Source: Alopecurus myosuroides
Lineage: Eukaryota; Streptophyta; Magnoliopsida; Poales; Poaceae
DNA length: 64,000 nt
Assembly: GCA_028641055.1 (NCBI GenBank)
Contig: JAPCYS010003698.1
Span: forward strand, 248,001 to 312,000
Direction of reading: 5' to 3'
Both the position numbers and the translations under genes were made by a program. The notes beneath the pieces were generated by a model. It saw only the letters and a program-made list of their open reading frames with translations, did not search any database and had not been told where the DNA came from. Of the stretch, positions 12,001-25,085 are shown one piece after another. Every line of letters starts with the position of its first letter. Positions within the stretch are counted from its first letter, which is position 1.

Positions 12001-13907
12001 GTTGCCCTATTCCATTTAATATTGCTTAACTCACCTATTTACTGTTTTCCATGCTAAACAACATTTAACTTGATGGCTAGATAAACAACTTGAACCAATT
12101 ACTATTTCTCCGGACTCCGGTTCCGATTAAATTGCTTAAGTTGTTTTCCCCGTTGCATCTTGCCATGTCATGCATATAAAATAGGATCATGCTGGATCTT
12201 TTGCCGTAGTAGTAATTGTTGCATCCGGTGTTTCTGTTAGCTCTTTGCTTCTTCACGGATAGGACGTTGAGATGATGTGAGCAACGACAAGTTCTGCTAC
12301 CTTGCGGGATCTCAGGCAAGTATACTCACTTGCTGCCAAATGGCTGCCTTTCATCACTTGCTACCGATTCTTTCCGTTGTTCTTATTCTAGCCTGTTGAT
12401 TCGATGCTTGTGTCTCGATCCTATTATATGTTTACCTTGCAGCCATGATATAGCCTTTTCCTTCCACTTCCTATTAACTGTTGCTTGTTTACCTTGTTGG
12501 CCCTCGTGTCGTAGTTGCATGCTTAGGTTTGTTTGTGCTCGAGTCCTGTTGTCCTTTGTCGTATCACCTGTTTAGTTGATAGTTGGGTTTCAATTCAATC
12601 AACAACATGTTAATGTTTGGGTATTAATAATTTGATGATAAGGCACCGGCAGGAGGCCCGGGTTAGGGTTTTGGAGCCTGCTAGTGTCGAACTTAATTAG
12701 AAAAAGAGTCTTGTCTACTGATCCATGATGAGCGTGCTCACCGCATCCGGGTGGTAGTATGGGACCCCCCTCGACTTAGACCTGATCTGCAGCTTGTCCG
12801 AAGAGCCACACTTAGTTCGGGTGTTCCATTTGCTCCTTGCATAATGGGTTGATCACCCATGGTTACTGATGATGATGATGATGATGCATATAGGGTGAGG
12901 CCCGTAGTGCCGGGGTGTTGTGTCCTGCGGGAGTTTTGCACGCCTGCGCTGAGTATTCGGCTGCGTGGCTGGGACCTTATAGCTCCGTGGCTCCTAGGAT
13001 GGGTTGTAGAGATGGTTTGGGTCGTGTCAAGCCAACCTGAGTTTTAGTTGGTGGCTTGAGTGTGTACGGGTACTGGAGCACACCCTGCAGGGATGAATCT
13101 TCTCGAGAAGCCGTGTTTTCCGCGGTTATGGATTACTTGGTGAAAGTACTGGCTAACAAGTACTCAGACAACTTACACCTAATGATAATAACTTGACTAG
13201 TAATAGTCTTATTGACACAATAAGTTGAACATCATTAATCCAACAGTGTGAGTTATCCTTGGGTTGCTTCCTTAGTAGGGGGTGACATTGGATGGGTTTG
13301 TTTGGAGTTAGTTGTAGTTGGTTTCGATACGCTATCTTATCTTCTTTCTGTTAGCCGGAAGTTGTAGTGTGTTTCTGTAGTTGGTTAGTGCAACCCGCTG
13401 CCGCTTATTTTCAATAATCCCTTCTTTTCCGTTGATCCCAAAGTATTTGTATCTTGTGATGACTGGTTACGCCGGTATCTTGTGAGTATGGGTTTATCCA
13501 CTTGCCAGTACTTAACCGTACTGACCCATGAATCCTTTTTCGTGGCTGCATATTCAATATTGCAGTCAACAGGTTTGAAGTCTGACGACGTTAGCTTGGG
13601 AATCCCTCCGGCTTGGCCTGGGCAGGGATTGGACGCTCTCGGTTATCTTCAGGACTCTTAGTCCAATTTGTATCTTGTACGTAGTCGGACGCTATGTTGT
13701 TTCTTCCGCTGTTATTTGGATCTTTGTATTGTATCAGTTGTATCCCTGACTCGTTTGAGTCATCGTGTATATCGCTTTGCTGTTGTTGTTGTGGATTATT
13801 CGTGAACTATTGTAATGTTATCACAAGTGGCAACCTGGAATCGGTTATTATGTGGATCTTGGCGGGAATGCTGAAATCTGCATAGTGCCCGATCTCGGGG
13901 CGTCACA
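9073..13907 (+). repeat. LTR 2 (shared middle LTR) of the tandem retrotransposon
   Basis: This LTR is 4835 bp with the same ends and organisation as LTR 1 and only scattered substitutions and small indels. One is a loss of three bases near 11603. The GAT microsatellite near 12868 has one more unit than in LTR 1. It serves both as 3' LTR of unit 1 and 5' LTR of unit 2. Confidence 0.9.
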
Positions 13908-14383
13908 AATGGTATCAGAGCCTTGGTTCTGATTCCCGAGATTGTTTTGATACGAATGGTTATCGAAGCAACGGGTCCGCAAAGCCTGTAGGATAACCTC
14001 TCTAACGGTCATGTTTCTAGAGTGTCAAAAACTATTTCTGCTAAACTATTTTGGAAAAACATCTCAATAGGATTCTTGTTTTCTCCTTACCCCTATTCTA
14101 TTTCCCCTCCCACCTTATTTGTTTTGGAGTCTCCCCCTCTTGTCTATCTTTCAAAGTGTTAGGATCCTACGTGGGTGGACGTTTTCTGAGCCTTTAACCT
14201 AATAGGTTCGATCATCGGAAGATTCCTGGTGGAAGAACATCGTCGTCACTCCGAGCAAGAATCTCTTGTTAGTGGTGTCGAGGAGATCAGCTGGAAGTAT
14301 GAAGAATCGATAGTCGAACTTCTTTCCCCTCCCGGGTTAGCAGGTGGATTGCGAGCGCGTAATTCCTTGTTAGTGGTGTCGTC
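13908..14383 (+). other. Internal domain 2 with tRNA-iMet primer binding site
   Basis: This is a near-identical copy of internal domain 1, with the primer binding site at 13910-13921. It has the same lack of coding capacity, and the same 16-bp repeat lies next to the following LTR. The small differences from domain 1 show that the two units have accumulated separate mutations since duplication. Confidence 0.85.
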
Positions 14384-17300
14384 TGTAACGCCCGGGGAAT
14401 TTAGTCCCCAATTAGTTTGGTTGGTTTTTCTTTTCATGATGCATTGCATCATATGCATTGTCCCTTATTTCTCAACTAACTTAAAAAAAAAATTCAAATC
14501 CATTTCAAACTCAACTCTGTTCCAATGTGTTCAAAATATTTCACAAACATTAACAAACCAATTGCCTTCCCTAAACTTGAATTTTCAAATAAACACCTTG
14601 GTCAATTTTTAAATAAACCATTTAAAGTGAATTTGAGGCAAATACAATTTAAATTCAAACAATGTGTAATAATTTGAAATTTTGAAAAAAACAAAATTTG
14701 TGCAACTGGGCATTTTCAATTTTGAATCCATAGAAATTAACCTCATAATTTTTGGAGTTCAAAAACCCCCTCAAACTTCTGTTTTGTTCGTCTTTTATAT
14801 ATATAAAAAAAAACAAAACAAAAGAAAACACGGCTGGGGGAGGCAGGCCGGAGGCCCACCTACGACCCCAGCAGCACAGCCGGCCGAACTGGGCCGAAAT
14901 AGGCCCAGCTAGCCCCACTGAACCAGCCTCTCCCCAAACCCTAAATCTATTCTCCTCCCTCACGAAACCCCCCCCCCGCCGTTTCCCCTAATCACACCTA
15001 GGTCCTCCCACCCCTCCCTCACAGAACGCAACGCACGTACGCACGGGAGAGAGCGAGCAGCGCTCGCTCCCCTCGTCCCCTACCTCTCGCTCGAGCCCCT
15101 CATCTTCCTCCCGAGCACATCCCCGTCGCCTCCACCTCCCTGTCCTCCGGCGCCCCTTCCCCGACCTCCAGCACCGGCCGGCGAGCCACCTCGCCCCAAG
15201 CGCCGCCGGTTCCCCTCGTCCTCCTCTCGCTACGTCACCTCCTCTGCACCGGAACGCCGCCCGGCCTCGACCCTCCTCCACCTCTGCCACGCCCCATCCT
15301 CTCTGTCCCGTCCGCCGCCTCCCTCCGGCCGCCGCTGGCCTCCTCAAGCAGGGCGCCGCCACCCTTCTCCCGTGGCCGCCGCCCGCTGCCGGCCGAGGCG
15401 CCCCGCCGGAGCTCCTCCTCCACCTCACACCCGCCACCGGCTGCTCCCCAAGCCCCTCCTCCATCACCCCGCCAAGGGCCAGCGAGCCCAGCTCGATACC
15501 GTCGCCCTTTCCCGTCCGCCGCTGCTCGCCGGCCGGCCTCCTCCGCCGCCGTCTTCGCGAGGACGCCCGGCGGCACGCAGGCCGTGGACGCGCTGTACCT
15601 CAAGCCCCGGCGTGCTGCTGTTGCTACCGGCTGTCTTGCCGTCCACGTCCTCGAGCTGCATGCTGCGCCGGTCGTCCTCAACTTCGCTCGTCGCCGCTGC
15701 TGCTGGGGTGCTCCTTGTGCCGCCGGCTGCGGTGATGCCGCTGCTGTACCATCTTTGATGCCGGCGGGAAGATGTTGTGGCTGCACTGCTGTTGTGCCGT
15801 CTCTGGCGCCGCCGGAACGGCTTCCTCGACGCAACCACGGCGTCCTCGACCTGCGCCTCACGACGGTGGTGTACGGGTGGTCTGGTGGTGTGGGCTGCTG
15901 TGGTGGTGTTGCCGTCACCGTAACCCCGGCAGCGCACTGCTACTCGACTGCTTCCTCGATGCCGTCATGTGTTCGACGCAAGTCCTGCAAGAGGCATGGC
16001 GTTCCCCTCCGTCGTCTGTTCCATACTCGTTGTTGGTTCCGTTGTGTGCGTGTCCACCTGACTTCGACAAGACTCCCGGCGACAAGTCTGAGACCGTGAC
16101 GCCGCCAAGATCGACCCCGACCCGTACCTCGTCGCCAAGTCCGAGCACCGGAACCGCCAAGAATTCTACCCGATGCGACAAGCACCTCGACCACGACTAC
16201 TCCCTCGACGAACCTTGAACGACTACATCGCCTTCGTCGTGTCCGTTTTGCGTTGGCCGCCTTCGTGCGCGCCCGAAGACCGGGACCGTCACGATCGCCT
16301 CCGACCCCGAAGACGGTGTTGTTACGGTTCGCCCACGACTACTACGACTACATCGACTCCGGACGTTGAACGGCTACGTCGACGACGATGATCGTGTGGT
16401 TTGAGTACGAACGTCTACTTCCTCTTCGGACCTCGATAAAAAGATCGACAACGACCACCGATGACGTGAACGACTACCTCGGCTACGGAACGAGAACGAC
16501 TACTTCGACTACTTCCTCGACGTCGACTACTTCCTCTACTATGACTACGTCGACTACTTCCACGACATCGACGACTTCGTCTACTTCTCTCTTCTTCGTC
16601 TACTTCCTCCACGTTCCGAAGTTTCCGGCGTTGACCCGGCGATCCTCTTTCCAACGTGCGAACCCAAACCCCAACCCTATATCTATGCCCTATTTTCTAT
16701 AACATATCAACTACAATTAAAATGTCATCTCATTCTTGTGTTGGCATTGCATCTTGTGGGTTTCGGGGTATAATAATATCACCTAATAATTAAATATGGA
16801 ATGAGTTGGGATAATTAAATATTGTTCCGGTTCCATTTAAAATTGCATAGCTCATCTTTGTATTATCTCGCCATGTTAAACAACATTTAATCTTGATGGG
16901 TAAATAAATAACGTGAACCTCCTAAATTAAATGTTGGGCTTCCGGCTCAATTTAAATTGATTTAATTGCATGAATCATAACTAATTCATTTCAACTCCAA
17001 ATTTGAAAAGTAAAATATGTTTTCCAATCAAAATTCTCTAAACTTTGCAAATATAAACTTTGTTTCCTATTTTGAATAAATTAAATTGCTGAAAACAACT
17101 ATTTCTTAATTAATGCATTTAAAATTGCTAATTTGATAACTTGCTCATTTTAATTCCAAATCCAACAAATAAAATATGTTTTCATACCATAAAAATGCAC
17201 TTAATCTGTTCATGCCATCCATGTTCATGTTTGCACCTTGCATGTTGCATTTGTAGTAGTGTTATGTATGTTCACCTAATAAATAAATATGGAATGTGTT

Positions 17301-19202
17301 GGGGTATTTAATTCAATTGTTGCCCTATTCCATTTAATATTGCTTAACTCACCTATTTACTGTTTTCCATGCTAAACAACATTTAACTTGATGGCTAGAT
17401 AAACAACTTGAACCAATTACTATTTCTCCGGACTCCGGTTCCGATTAAATTGCTTAAGTTGTTTTCCCCGTTGCATCTTGCCATGTCATGCATATAAAAT
17501 AGGATCATGCTGGATCTTTTGCCGTAGTAGTAATTGTTGCATCCGGTGTTTCTGTTAGCTCTTTGCTTCTTCGCGGATAGGACGTTGAGATGATGTGAGC
17601 AACGACAAGTTCTGCTACCTTGCGGGATCTCAGGCAAGTATACTCACTTGCTGCCAAATGGCTGCCTTTCATCACTTGTTACCGATTCTTTCCGTTGTTC
17701 TTATTCTAGCCTGTTGATTCGATGCTTGTGTCTCGATCCTATTATATGTTTACCTTGCAGCCATGATATAGCCTTTTCCTTCCACTTCCTATTAACTGTT
17801 GCTTGTTTACCTTGTTGGCCCTCGTGTCGTAGTTGCATGCTTAGGTTTGTTTGTGCTCGAGTCCTGTTGTCCTTTGTCGTATCACCTGTTTAGTTGATAG
17901 TTGGGTTTCAATTCAATCAACAACATGTTAATGTTTGGGTATTAATAATTTGATGATAAGGCACCGGTAGGAGGCCCGGGTTAGGGTTTTGGAGCCTGCT
18001 AGTGTCGAACTTAATTAGGAAAAGAGTCTTGTCTACTGATCCATGATGAGCGTGCTCACCGCATCTGGGTGGTAGTATGGGACCCCCCTCGACTTAGACC
18101 TGATCTGCAGCTTGTCCGAAGAGCCACACTTAGTTCGGGGGTTCCATTTGCTCCTTGCATAATGGGTTGATCACCCATGGTTACTGATGATGATTATGAT
18201 GCATATAGGGTGAGGCCCGTAGTGCCGGGGTGTTGTGTCCTGCGGGAGTTTTGCACACCTGCGCTGAGTATTCGGCTGCGTGGCTGGGACCTTATAGCTC
18301 CGTGGCTCCTAGGATGGGTTGTAGAGATGGTTTGGGTCGTGTCAAGCCAACTTGAGTGTGTACGGGTACTGGAGCACACCCTGCAGGGATGAATCTTCTC
18401 GAGAAGCCGTGTTTTCCGCGGTTATGGATTACTTGGTGAAAGTACTGGCTAACAAGTACTCAGACAACTTACACCTAATGATAATAACTTGACTAGTAAT
18501 AGTCTTATTGACACAATAAGTTGAACATCATTAATCCAACAGTGTGAGTTATCCTTGGGTTACTTCCTTAGTAGGGGTGACATTGGATGGGTTTGTTTGG
18601 AGTTAGTTGTAGTTGGTTTCGATACGCTATCTTATCTTCTTTCTGTTAGCCGGAAGTTGTAGTGTGTTTCTGTAGTTGGTTAGTGCAACCCGCTGCCGCT
18701 TATTTGCAATAATCCCTTCTTTTCCGTTGATCCCAAAGTATTTGTATCTTGTGATGACTGGTTACGCCGGTATCTTGTGAGTATGGGTTTATCCACTTGC
18801 CAGTACTTAACCGTACTGACCCACGAATCCTTTTTCGTGGCTGCATATTCAATATTGCAGTCAACAGGTTTGAAGTCTGACGACGTTAGCTTGGGAATCC
18901 CTCCGGCTTGGCCTGGGCAGGGATTGGACGCTCTCGGTTATCTTCAGGACTCTTAGTCCAATTTGTATCTTGTCCGTAGTCGGACGCTATGTTGTTTCTT
19001 CCGCTGTTATTTGGATCTTTGTATTGTATCAGTTGTATCCCTGACTCGTTTGAGTCATCGTGTATATCGCTTTGTTGTTGTTGTTGTGGATTATTCGTGA
19101 ACTATTGTAATGTTATCACAAGTGGCAACCTGGAATCGGTTATTATGTGGATCTTGGCGGGAATGTTGAAATCTGCATAGTGCCCGATCTCGGGGCGTCA
19201 CA
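14384..19202 (+). repeat. LTR 3 of the tandem retrotransposon
   Basis: This terminal LTR of 4819 bp is followed directly by the target duplication TCATA at 19203-19207. Relative to LTRs 1 and 2 it lacks about 19 bp near 18350, in the segment that reads TTTTAGTTGGTGGCTTGAG in LTR 1. Its GAT microsatellite near 18185 is interrupted. Confidence 0.9.
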
Positions 19203-20320
19203 TCATACAAGTGTACGAAGTATCATTGCACGTTTTAGTTCAATGGCCTCGTGAAAGATAGACATGATCATGCAATCTCTAAGCCTAGTGACCATGGGGA
19301 GTAACATACACATTGCCCTAAACTATGTTACTGATGTTACTCTATTTGCCTCTCTTTATTCATTAGTTGTTGCGTCATCTTTTAAGTTTAGGTTGCACTA
19401 ATGTTAGTACCTATCCTACTTCCACTATGACCAGGCTAAACTGTGGAAATGATGTCATCTTTTTAGTTTAGGTGGCACCATCAACATGGAAAATAAATAC
19501 TAAGAGCATGCAAGCAAAAGGTCATGCATGTTTCTCAAGGCGCTCCTAAAAACATCTCCAACATCTAGTTGTGACATTGTTGTTGGTAATATCTGTCACG
19601 TGGGATTTAATACTACGCACATATGATGGGATTCATATAAAAAACTAGTGGCGCCGTCCTAAAAATGAACAAGGTGAAACATTTGTGATCGAGAGAGAAT
19701 TTACATGGACCATACCAAACATTATGAAACAGGTTTACAAATGTTTTACACTCTTTTATATAGTTGAAATGTTTTGACATCATGTACCATGCCAAACATT
19801 TAACAAGAGGAGCACGTACGTGGTTTTACACTTTTGCTGCGAGCGATCGATCTATGCATAGGGCATGAATATATATAGGGGTTGTCTAATTTACACACAG
19901 CTGTTTTATAATTCTTTTAGAGTCACTTTTTTTACCAGTAATACGTTGCCATCTCTATGTCCTGTGTGTCCAGTTTTTCTGTCAGTGTGTGCGCATGGCC
20001 CATTTCTCTGTTTGTCTTTCTTTCAACTGCACGGGCCCATCTCGTCCCGCAACTAGTGTGGGTTCTGTCTGTGAGTCACAAAGTAAACTGCACGGGCCCA
20101 TTCCCCTACCCGCTAGAAGAAGCCCACAAGACTGGACTCTGTGACTCAATCCCTCGCAGAAAAAAAACGCTTCAGAGCTAAGGGCCTAGTTACCAGAAAA
20201 GGCAATACCTAACAGCCAACAAAGGAGTAGCTCGGGGGTGGGTGGTCGGATCTTCTTCTTCCTCAAGAAAAGGACCCTGCAGATAGAGACAACAACCAAA
20301 ATAAATCAAATCAGAAAAAC
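19203..20320. other. Intergenic remnant, no gene recognised
   Basis: This is mixed-composition sequence between two retrotransposons. Short direct similarities are visible, for example CTGCACGGGCCCAT near 20025 and again near 20088. No protein domain, LTR end or target duplication pair was found. A GGGGTTGTC stretch near 19877 looks like a DNA-transposon terminus, but I found no partner. Confidence 0.4.
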
Positions 20321-20695
20321 TGTTACAAATAGGCGTAGCGAATCGCGGATCAACCCAGAACAAGAACACAAATTTTTACGTGGAAACCCTTGCGGGAGAA
20401 AACCACGGCACGCACAAAGGCGTATCACTATAATTGGGAGGAGTATTACAATACACGAGAGGACAAACCCTCTACGTGCTAATATGGTGGATCTCTCTTG
20501 ATCTCACATCTTTCTCTCTCTCAATCTATTCTATGACTACCGTGTACTATATATTGGGGCAAACAACTCTCTTTCTTGGCGGACACGAAATAGAGTTGTA
20601 GATATGCCATATTTAGCACGGTTATCTTGCCGTAGTCCGTAAGGACTCCATCTGTAGTACAACATGTATGGGATTCGGAACACAATAAAATAACA
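20321..20695 (-). repeat. 3' LTR of the TRIM-like element (complete)
   Basis: The LTR is 375 bp, bounded by TGTTA and TAACA, which form a 5-bp inverted pair. The minus-strand polypurine tract AAGGTGGAG abuts its right end at about 20696-20705. Confidence 0.75.
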
Positions 20696-21302
20696 CTCCA
20701 CCTTGAGACGAAATCCCGTACAATAATCATAGATAGCATCAACTCCTCAATTAAAATCATCACGAGTAAACCTCGCGTCTTGAAACGTCCATAGGACTAA
20801 TAAACTTCTCACGAAGTCATACTGAGCAAATCAATCGGTAGGTCGTCGAGAAAACACACAGCTGTCAACAAAGCAGACGTACGAAACTTGGGAAACTCCC
20901 AATAAAAGTCTGAGTCTGTGCCACTAACCTCAAAAACCGAAACTGCTCAATCATCAAATGACATAAGTCATCATATCTCCTGTGGTGCATAAACGAGCGC
21001 ATAGCTCATAGTGCAACATCTTGATGCACATCGCATTGTGAAGAACTCATCTCATGGAATCTGAACATGCTACAAAACCCATAGCATAAATCTCGGCAAA
21101 CAATACTCATGCAAGAGCATCTTGTACGGAGCATATCACGTACACCAAAAACTGCCGTCTGAAAAATCCATGACATGGTCTAAAACTGTCCATGTAAAAC
21201 AACTGTCGGATGAAGGAACCTCCTGAACATGCAGTGGAGCTTAAACTCTGCAATAGACCCCTCTTGAAAGAGCAAAGACAACTTAATTGCTCTGATACCA
21301 CT

Positions 21303-21584
21303 TGTTACAAATAGGCGTAGCGAATCGCGGATCAACCCAGAACAAGAACACATATTTTTACGTGGAAACCCTTGCGGGAGAAAACCACGGCACGCACAAA
21401 GGCGTATCACTATAATTGGGAGGAGTATTACAATACACGAGAGGACAAACCCTCTACGTGCTAATATGGTGGATCTCTCTTGATCTCACATCTTTCTCTC
21501 TCTCAATCTATTCTATGACTACCGTGTACTATATATTGGGGCAAACAACTCTCTTTCTTGGCGGACACGAAATAGAGTTGTAGA
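21303..21584 (-). repeat. 5' LTR of the TRIM-like element (truncated)
   Basis: This copy matches 20321-20602 of the other LTR over 282 bp, then diverges at a sharp breakpoint (GTTGTAGA followed by unrelated sequence). About 93 bp corresponding to 20603-20695 are missing. Confidence 0.75.
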
Positions 21585-21699
21585 CACATCTAGCAGAAAA
21601 CAACTCTCGTATACTAAATGTTGTAGTATCTAGCAGAAAACACATCTCCTCTTGCACCACAACTGATCCTCATCACGAACATAAATAACAAAAACAAGG

Positions 21700-23476
21700 A
21701 TGGAGACGGATGAAGATATCAAAAGAGGATATAAGCTTGCTTCTTACCAGGATCGGTCTTTTCAGACTCCAACACGTCAGGTCAGTACCAAGCTCTTCTC
21801 CCCCACCCCACCAAGATAGTTTCCCGAGGGTTTGAAGCCATGTTTGAGGTCGTTACATGTGTAAACACCAAAAAATCTAAAAATCTGGAAAGCATCCGTA
21901 TGATAATTGCTATTTTTGTTACATAATCTCTTTTTTAGACAAGATTTTGCATGTGGGCAGAAACACTGACATGTATAAACAATGACTGCAAGAAAAGAGA
22001 ACTTTACATACAGAGAAAATGCTTACAATCAAAACTTAAACACAAAAAGAAAAACCCAGCTGTAGACCTGATAACAGGTATGTCGATTTTGCCCGCGGCA
22101 TAAACACAGTTGCTAGACATACGAAAAAATGAGAAGTGGAAGTCTGAAAATTGTGATGTTTTTGTAGGTAGCAGGCAATAGGATGATGGATTTCACAAGT
22201 GAAATAGTGGAAGATGGCACCAGTAATGACATATTATTCCAGGTATTTGTGAAAACATAACAAAAAAACTAAAACACGTAAAAAACCTTATGAAAAACAG
22301 ACTGACGCAGCTATTCGTGTTTCTCTCTATGTGTAACAGGATGGATTTAGTTACACTGGTTTGCTTGAAGGCAAATTTGACACCTTCTATACCCCAGAAA
22401 GGTTAAAGAATCAAAAAGAAAAATCCCCTCCTCCACCCCTCCCACTCCTCCCAGGAGGTTTCTTTTAAGTGTAATCAAAATTGAAAACAAAACAAAAAAG
22501 GATTCATGCATGTAGATTGTGCTGTTAAGAATTTACTATTTTTGCTCTTCAATTTTGCAGTCTTGCTTTCCTGAGAATGCCGGTTGCTCAAGGTCAGACC
22601 TTGAAACATGCATTAGTGCACAGAGTGGAAGCTACCATGATATTGATAAAAAACATGAGGTAAGAAGAAAACAGAAAAAAAGAAATCTAGCTATTTCATG
22701 ACTGATTGGTTTGTGCTCACTTTCTTCTTAACTGAAGGGTGTTTGGTGTTCGAATAACCTAGCTGATGACGATCCATGGGGCAGTAGCTTGTTTGCAAAT
22801 GTAGAGCTTGATGAGGTAATAATTACCGATTTTAATAAAAAAGATACAACTACAAAAAAATTGACTTACATGTTGAGTAAAAAAAATAGGAGTGAAACAA
22901 CAAAATAAGCTTTTCATACCAACTAAATAAAATGCTTTCATGTGCAGGAGCTCCAGCTAGAAGACAAAATAGAGGAGCAGCTAGATCATATGAACATCAA
23001 TGTTGGGGATAATGGTTCGGTTGAGGACACAATGAATGGGGGAGCTAGTAAAAACTATTCAGAACAAGAACCAGACATTTGCGAATAGGATATTGGCAAC
23101 TTTCTCGAGAATGATAAAGACTCAGAAGAAGAAGCAAGAGCAAATGAGGTCGAAGCCAGCCTAAAACCCGAGATAGGAATGGTTTTCAAAACACGAGAAG
23201 AAGCGCGAAATTTCTTCAACATGTATGCGTTTGATGCTGGTTAAACACAGAGGTTGAAAAGGAGCAATTGGTTGTCCAACGAAAAAGCACAGTCATAGCT
23301 AAAACAGACTGCAAAGTTGAGATGATTATAGTGAGAGAGATGGCCTCTGGCATATCAAAACTTTGAATCTTCAACATAACCACAACCTCGACGCCCAAAG
23401 CAGGTTTTTTAGGTCACATGCTTGCATGACACAAGAAGAGAAAGAGCTTATAAGGTGTCTAAAAATAGCAACATAC
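21700..23476 (+). pseudogene. FAR1/FRS or MULE transposase-like gene, 5' part with N-terminal DNA-binding domain
   Basis: Exons predicted from GT-AG borders are 21700-21780 (ATG at 21700), 22168-22242, 22340-22401, 22561-22659, 22738-22815 and 22948 onward. The last exon encodes a stretch reading about EIGMVFKTREEARNFFNMYA, which matches the start of the FAR1-type DNA-binding domain of plant FRS proteins and related Mutator-like transposases. Two in-frame stops break it (TAG at 23086-23088, TAA at 23242-23244), and the junction between the third and fourth exons is out of phase in my reading. The exon is interrupted at 23476 by an LTR retrotransposon. The reading resumes at 30852 and again at 45194. 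Family proteins bind DNA as transcription factors or as transposases; this copy is dead. Confidence 0.8.
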
Positions 23477-25076
23477 CGATACGTGTCTATAATTTCTGAT
23501 GTTCCATGATGATATTATGTCAATTGCTACATGTTTTCTCCCTTCATTATAGAATTTTTACACGTTTTCTGGGACTAACCTATTAACAAGATGCCAAGTG
23601 CTAGTTCCCTGTTTTCTGTTGTTTTTTATTTGAGAAAAGTTGTTCCGGAAATATTCTCGGAATTGGACCCCACAAATCTCGAAGTTCCTATTTTCCCCGG
23701 AAGCATCCAGAAGGCCGAAGAGGAGTCGAAGACGGCACCAGGGGGCCCTCACCATAGCCAGGCGCGGCCACCCCTTGGCCGCGCCTCGGGGTGGTGAGTC
23801 CACCCTGATGGCCCACCGACGCCGCCCTTTCGCCTATTTATTCCCCTCCGAAGGAAAACCCTAAGCACCTGATAAAAAATCCCCGAAAAGTTCCGTAGCC
23901 GCCGTTGTCGTCGACCCTAGATCAAGGAGTTCTGAAGCTGTCTCCCGGCACCCTGCCGGAGAGGAGAACATCACCGGAGGCCTCTTCATCACCATGCCTG
24001 CCTCCGGAGTGATGCGTGAGTAGTTCATCCTTGGACTATGGGTCCATAGCAGTAGCTAGATGGTTGTCTTCTCCTCTTATGCCTCAATGTTTAGATCTCG
24101 TGAGCTGCCTAAAATGATCGAGATTGTTCTTATGTAATTCTATGTGTTGTGTTTGCTGGGATCCGATGAATATTAACCTTATGCCAAGTTGATTATAATC
24201 TTTATTGCATATGTTATTTGTGATCTTGCATGCTTTCTGTTGCTAGTAGTTGCTCTGGCTAAATAGTTGCTAGTGACTCCAAGAGGGAGTATTTATGCTC
24301 GATAGTTGGGTTCATGCCTCCTTTTCGCCTGTGCTTGAGTGACAAAAACGTGAAGGGGGAGGATGTGCTGTTGCCACTAGGGAGAAAACAGCGGTGTGAG
24401 TGCCCGCGTGCACAATCATTGCTTAATGCGATTATCTGTTGCTTTCAACTTAATACCTAAGGGGGTTAGGATGATAACCCGAGGGTGGATTATTAGTCAT
24501 AGATGCAGTTGGATGACGGTCTATGTATATTGTTGTAATGCCCGCACTAAATATCATAGTAGTCATCATGTCATGAATGTGCACTACGGTGCAACCTCTA
24601 TTTGTCAACTGCCCAGCTGTAATTTGTTCACCCAACATGCTATCTTTTATGGAGAGACACCACTAGTGAACCTATGAATCCTGGTCCATTTTCCTACACT
24701 GTTAAACAAACCACTACAATTCCCTGCTTTGTTTACTTACTGCAAACATACACTATTTTCTACACTATACGTCTAATCTTTGTTTTCGGCAAGACCGGTG
24801 AGATTGACAACCTCACTGTATCGTTGGGACAAAGTATTTTGGTTGTGTTGTGTGCAGGTTCTGCGTTGTTGCTGACACCGGTGAGGCGCCATCACCACCG
24901 TCAGTGGAATCAACCTTCCGAAGATCCTCTTTATCCTACTGGATAGATAACCTTGGTTCTTAACTGAGGGAAATTCTTACCGCTGCACTCATGACACCCT
25001 CCTCTTGGGGTTCCCAACACACCATCCATAGCAAAGGATTTCTGGCGCCTCAAGGCACCATTAAGGTGAAGCAACA
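23477..25076 (+). repeat. 5' LTR of the 7.4 kb retrotransposon
   Basis: The LTR is 1600 bp. It begins CGATACGTGTCTATAATTTC where the 3' LTR has TGATACGTCTCCAACGTATC, consistent with a small deletion between short ACGT repeats plus a T-to-C change. It ends GAAGCAACA. Otherwise it is collinear with the 3' LTR with scattered substitutions. Confidence 0.88.
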
Positions 25077-25085
25077 AGGATTTTC

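Larger units (their letters stand above)
3782..19202 (+). mobile_element. Triple-LTR tandem retrotransposon (LTR-internal-LTR-internal-LTR), non-autonomous
   Basis: One insertion contains three LTRs of about 4.8 kb (3782-8600, 9073-13907, 14384-19202) and two internal regions of 472 and 476 bp. Each LTR starts TGTAACGCCC and ends GGGCGTCACA. The 5-bp sequence TCATA lies immediately before (3777-3781) and after (19203-19207) the block, and no such duplication separates the inner units. Both internal regions open with TGGTATCAGAGC, two bases after the LTR, the usual primer binding site complementary to initiator Met tRNA. No gag, protease, reverse transcriptase or integrase could be read. Giant LTRs with a coding-free interior resemble LARD-class elements such as barley Sukkula, but I do not claim that family. 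The tandem form is best explained by unequal recombination between LTRs of the same insertion. Confidence 0.9.
20321..21584 (-). mobile_element. Small copia-type, TRIM-like LTR retrotransposon, right LTR truncated
   Basis: Two direct repeats flank an internal region of about 607 bp. The complete left LTR is 20321-20695 (TGTTACAAAT ... AATAACA). The right copy, 21303-21584, matches the first 282 bp of the left LTR, then stops. Just left of the right LTR, 21289-21300 reads GCTCTGATACCA, the reverse complement of the iMet primer binding site, so the element points to the minus strand. Just right of the left LTR the minus strand reads AAGGTGGAG, a typical copia polypurine tract. The interior has no full gag or pol, so it needed proteins from elsewhere. 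No target duplication can be confirmed because the right end is lost. Confidence 0.82.

Noticed and set aside
19877..19960. GGGGTTGTCTAATTTACACAC as left terminal repeat of the FAR1-containing element
   Set aside because: I looked for its reverse complement near 53.0-53.9 kb and around 57 kb and did not find it.
23591..23864. Short plus-strand frames in the LTR of the 7.4 kb element
   Set aside because: They lie in the LTR and its repeat copy, without domain or conserved frame.
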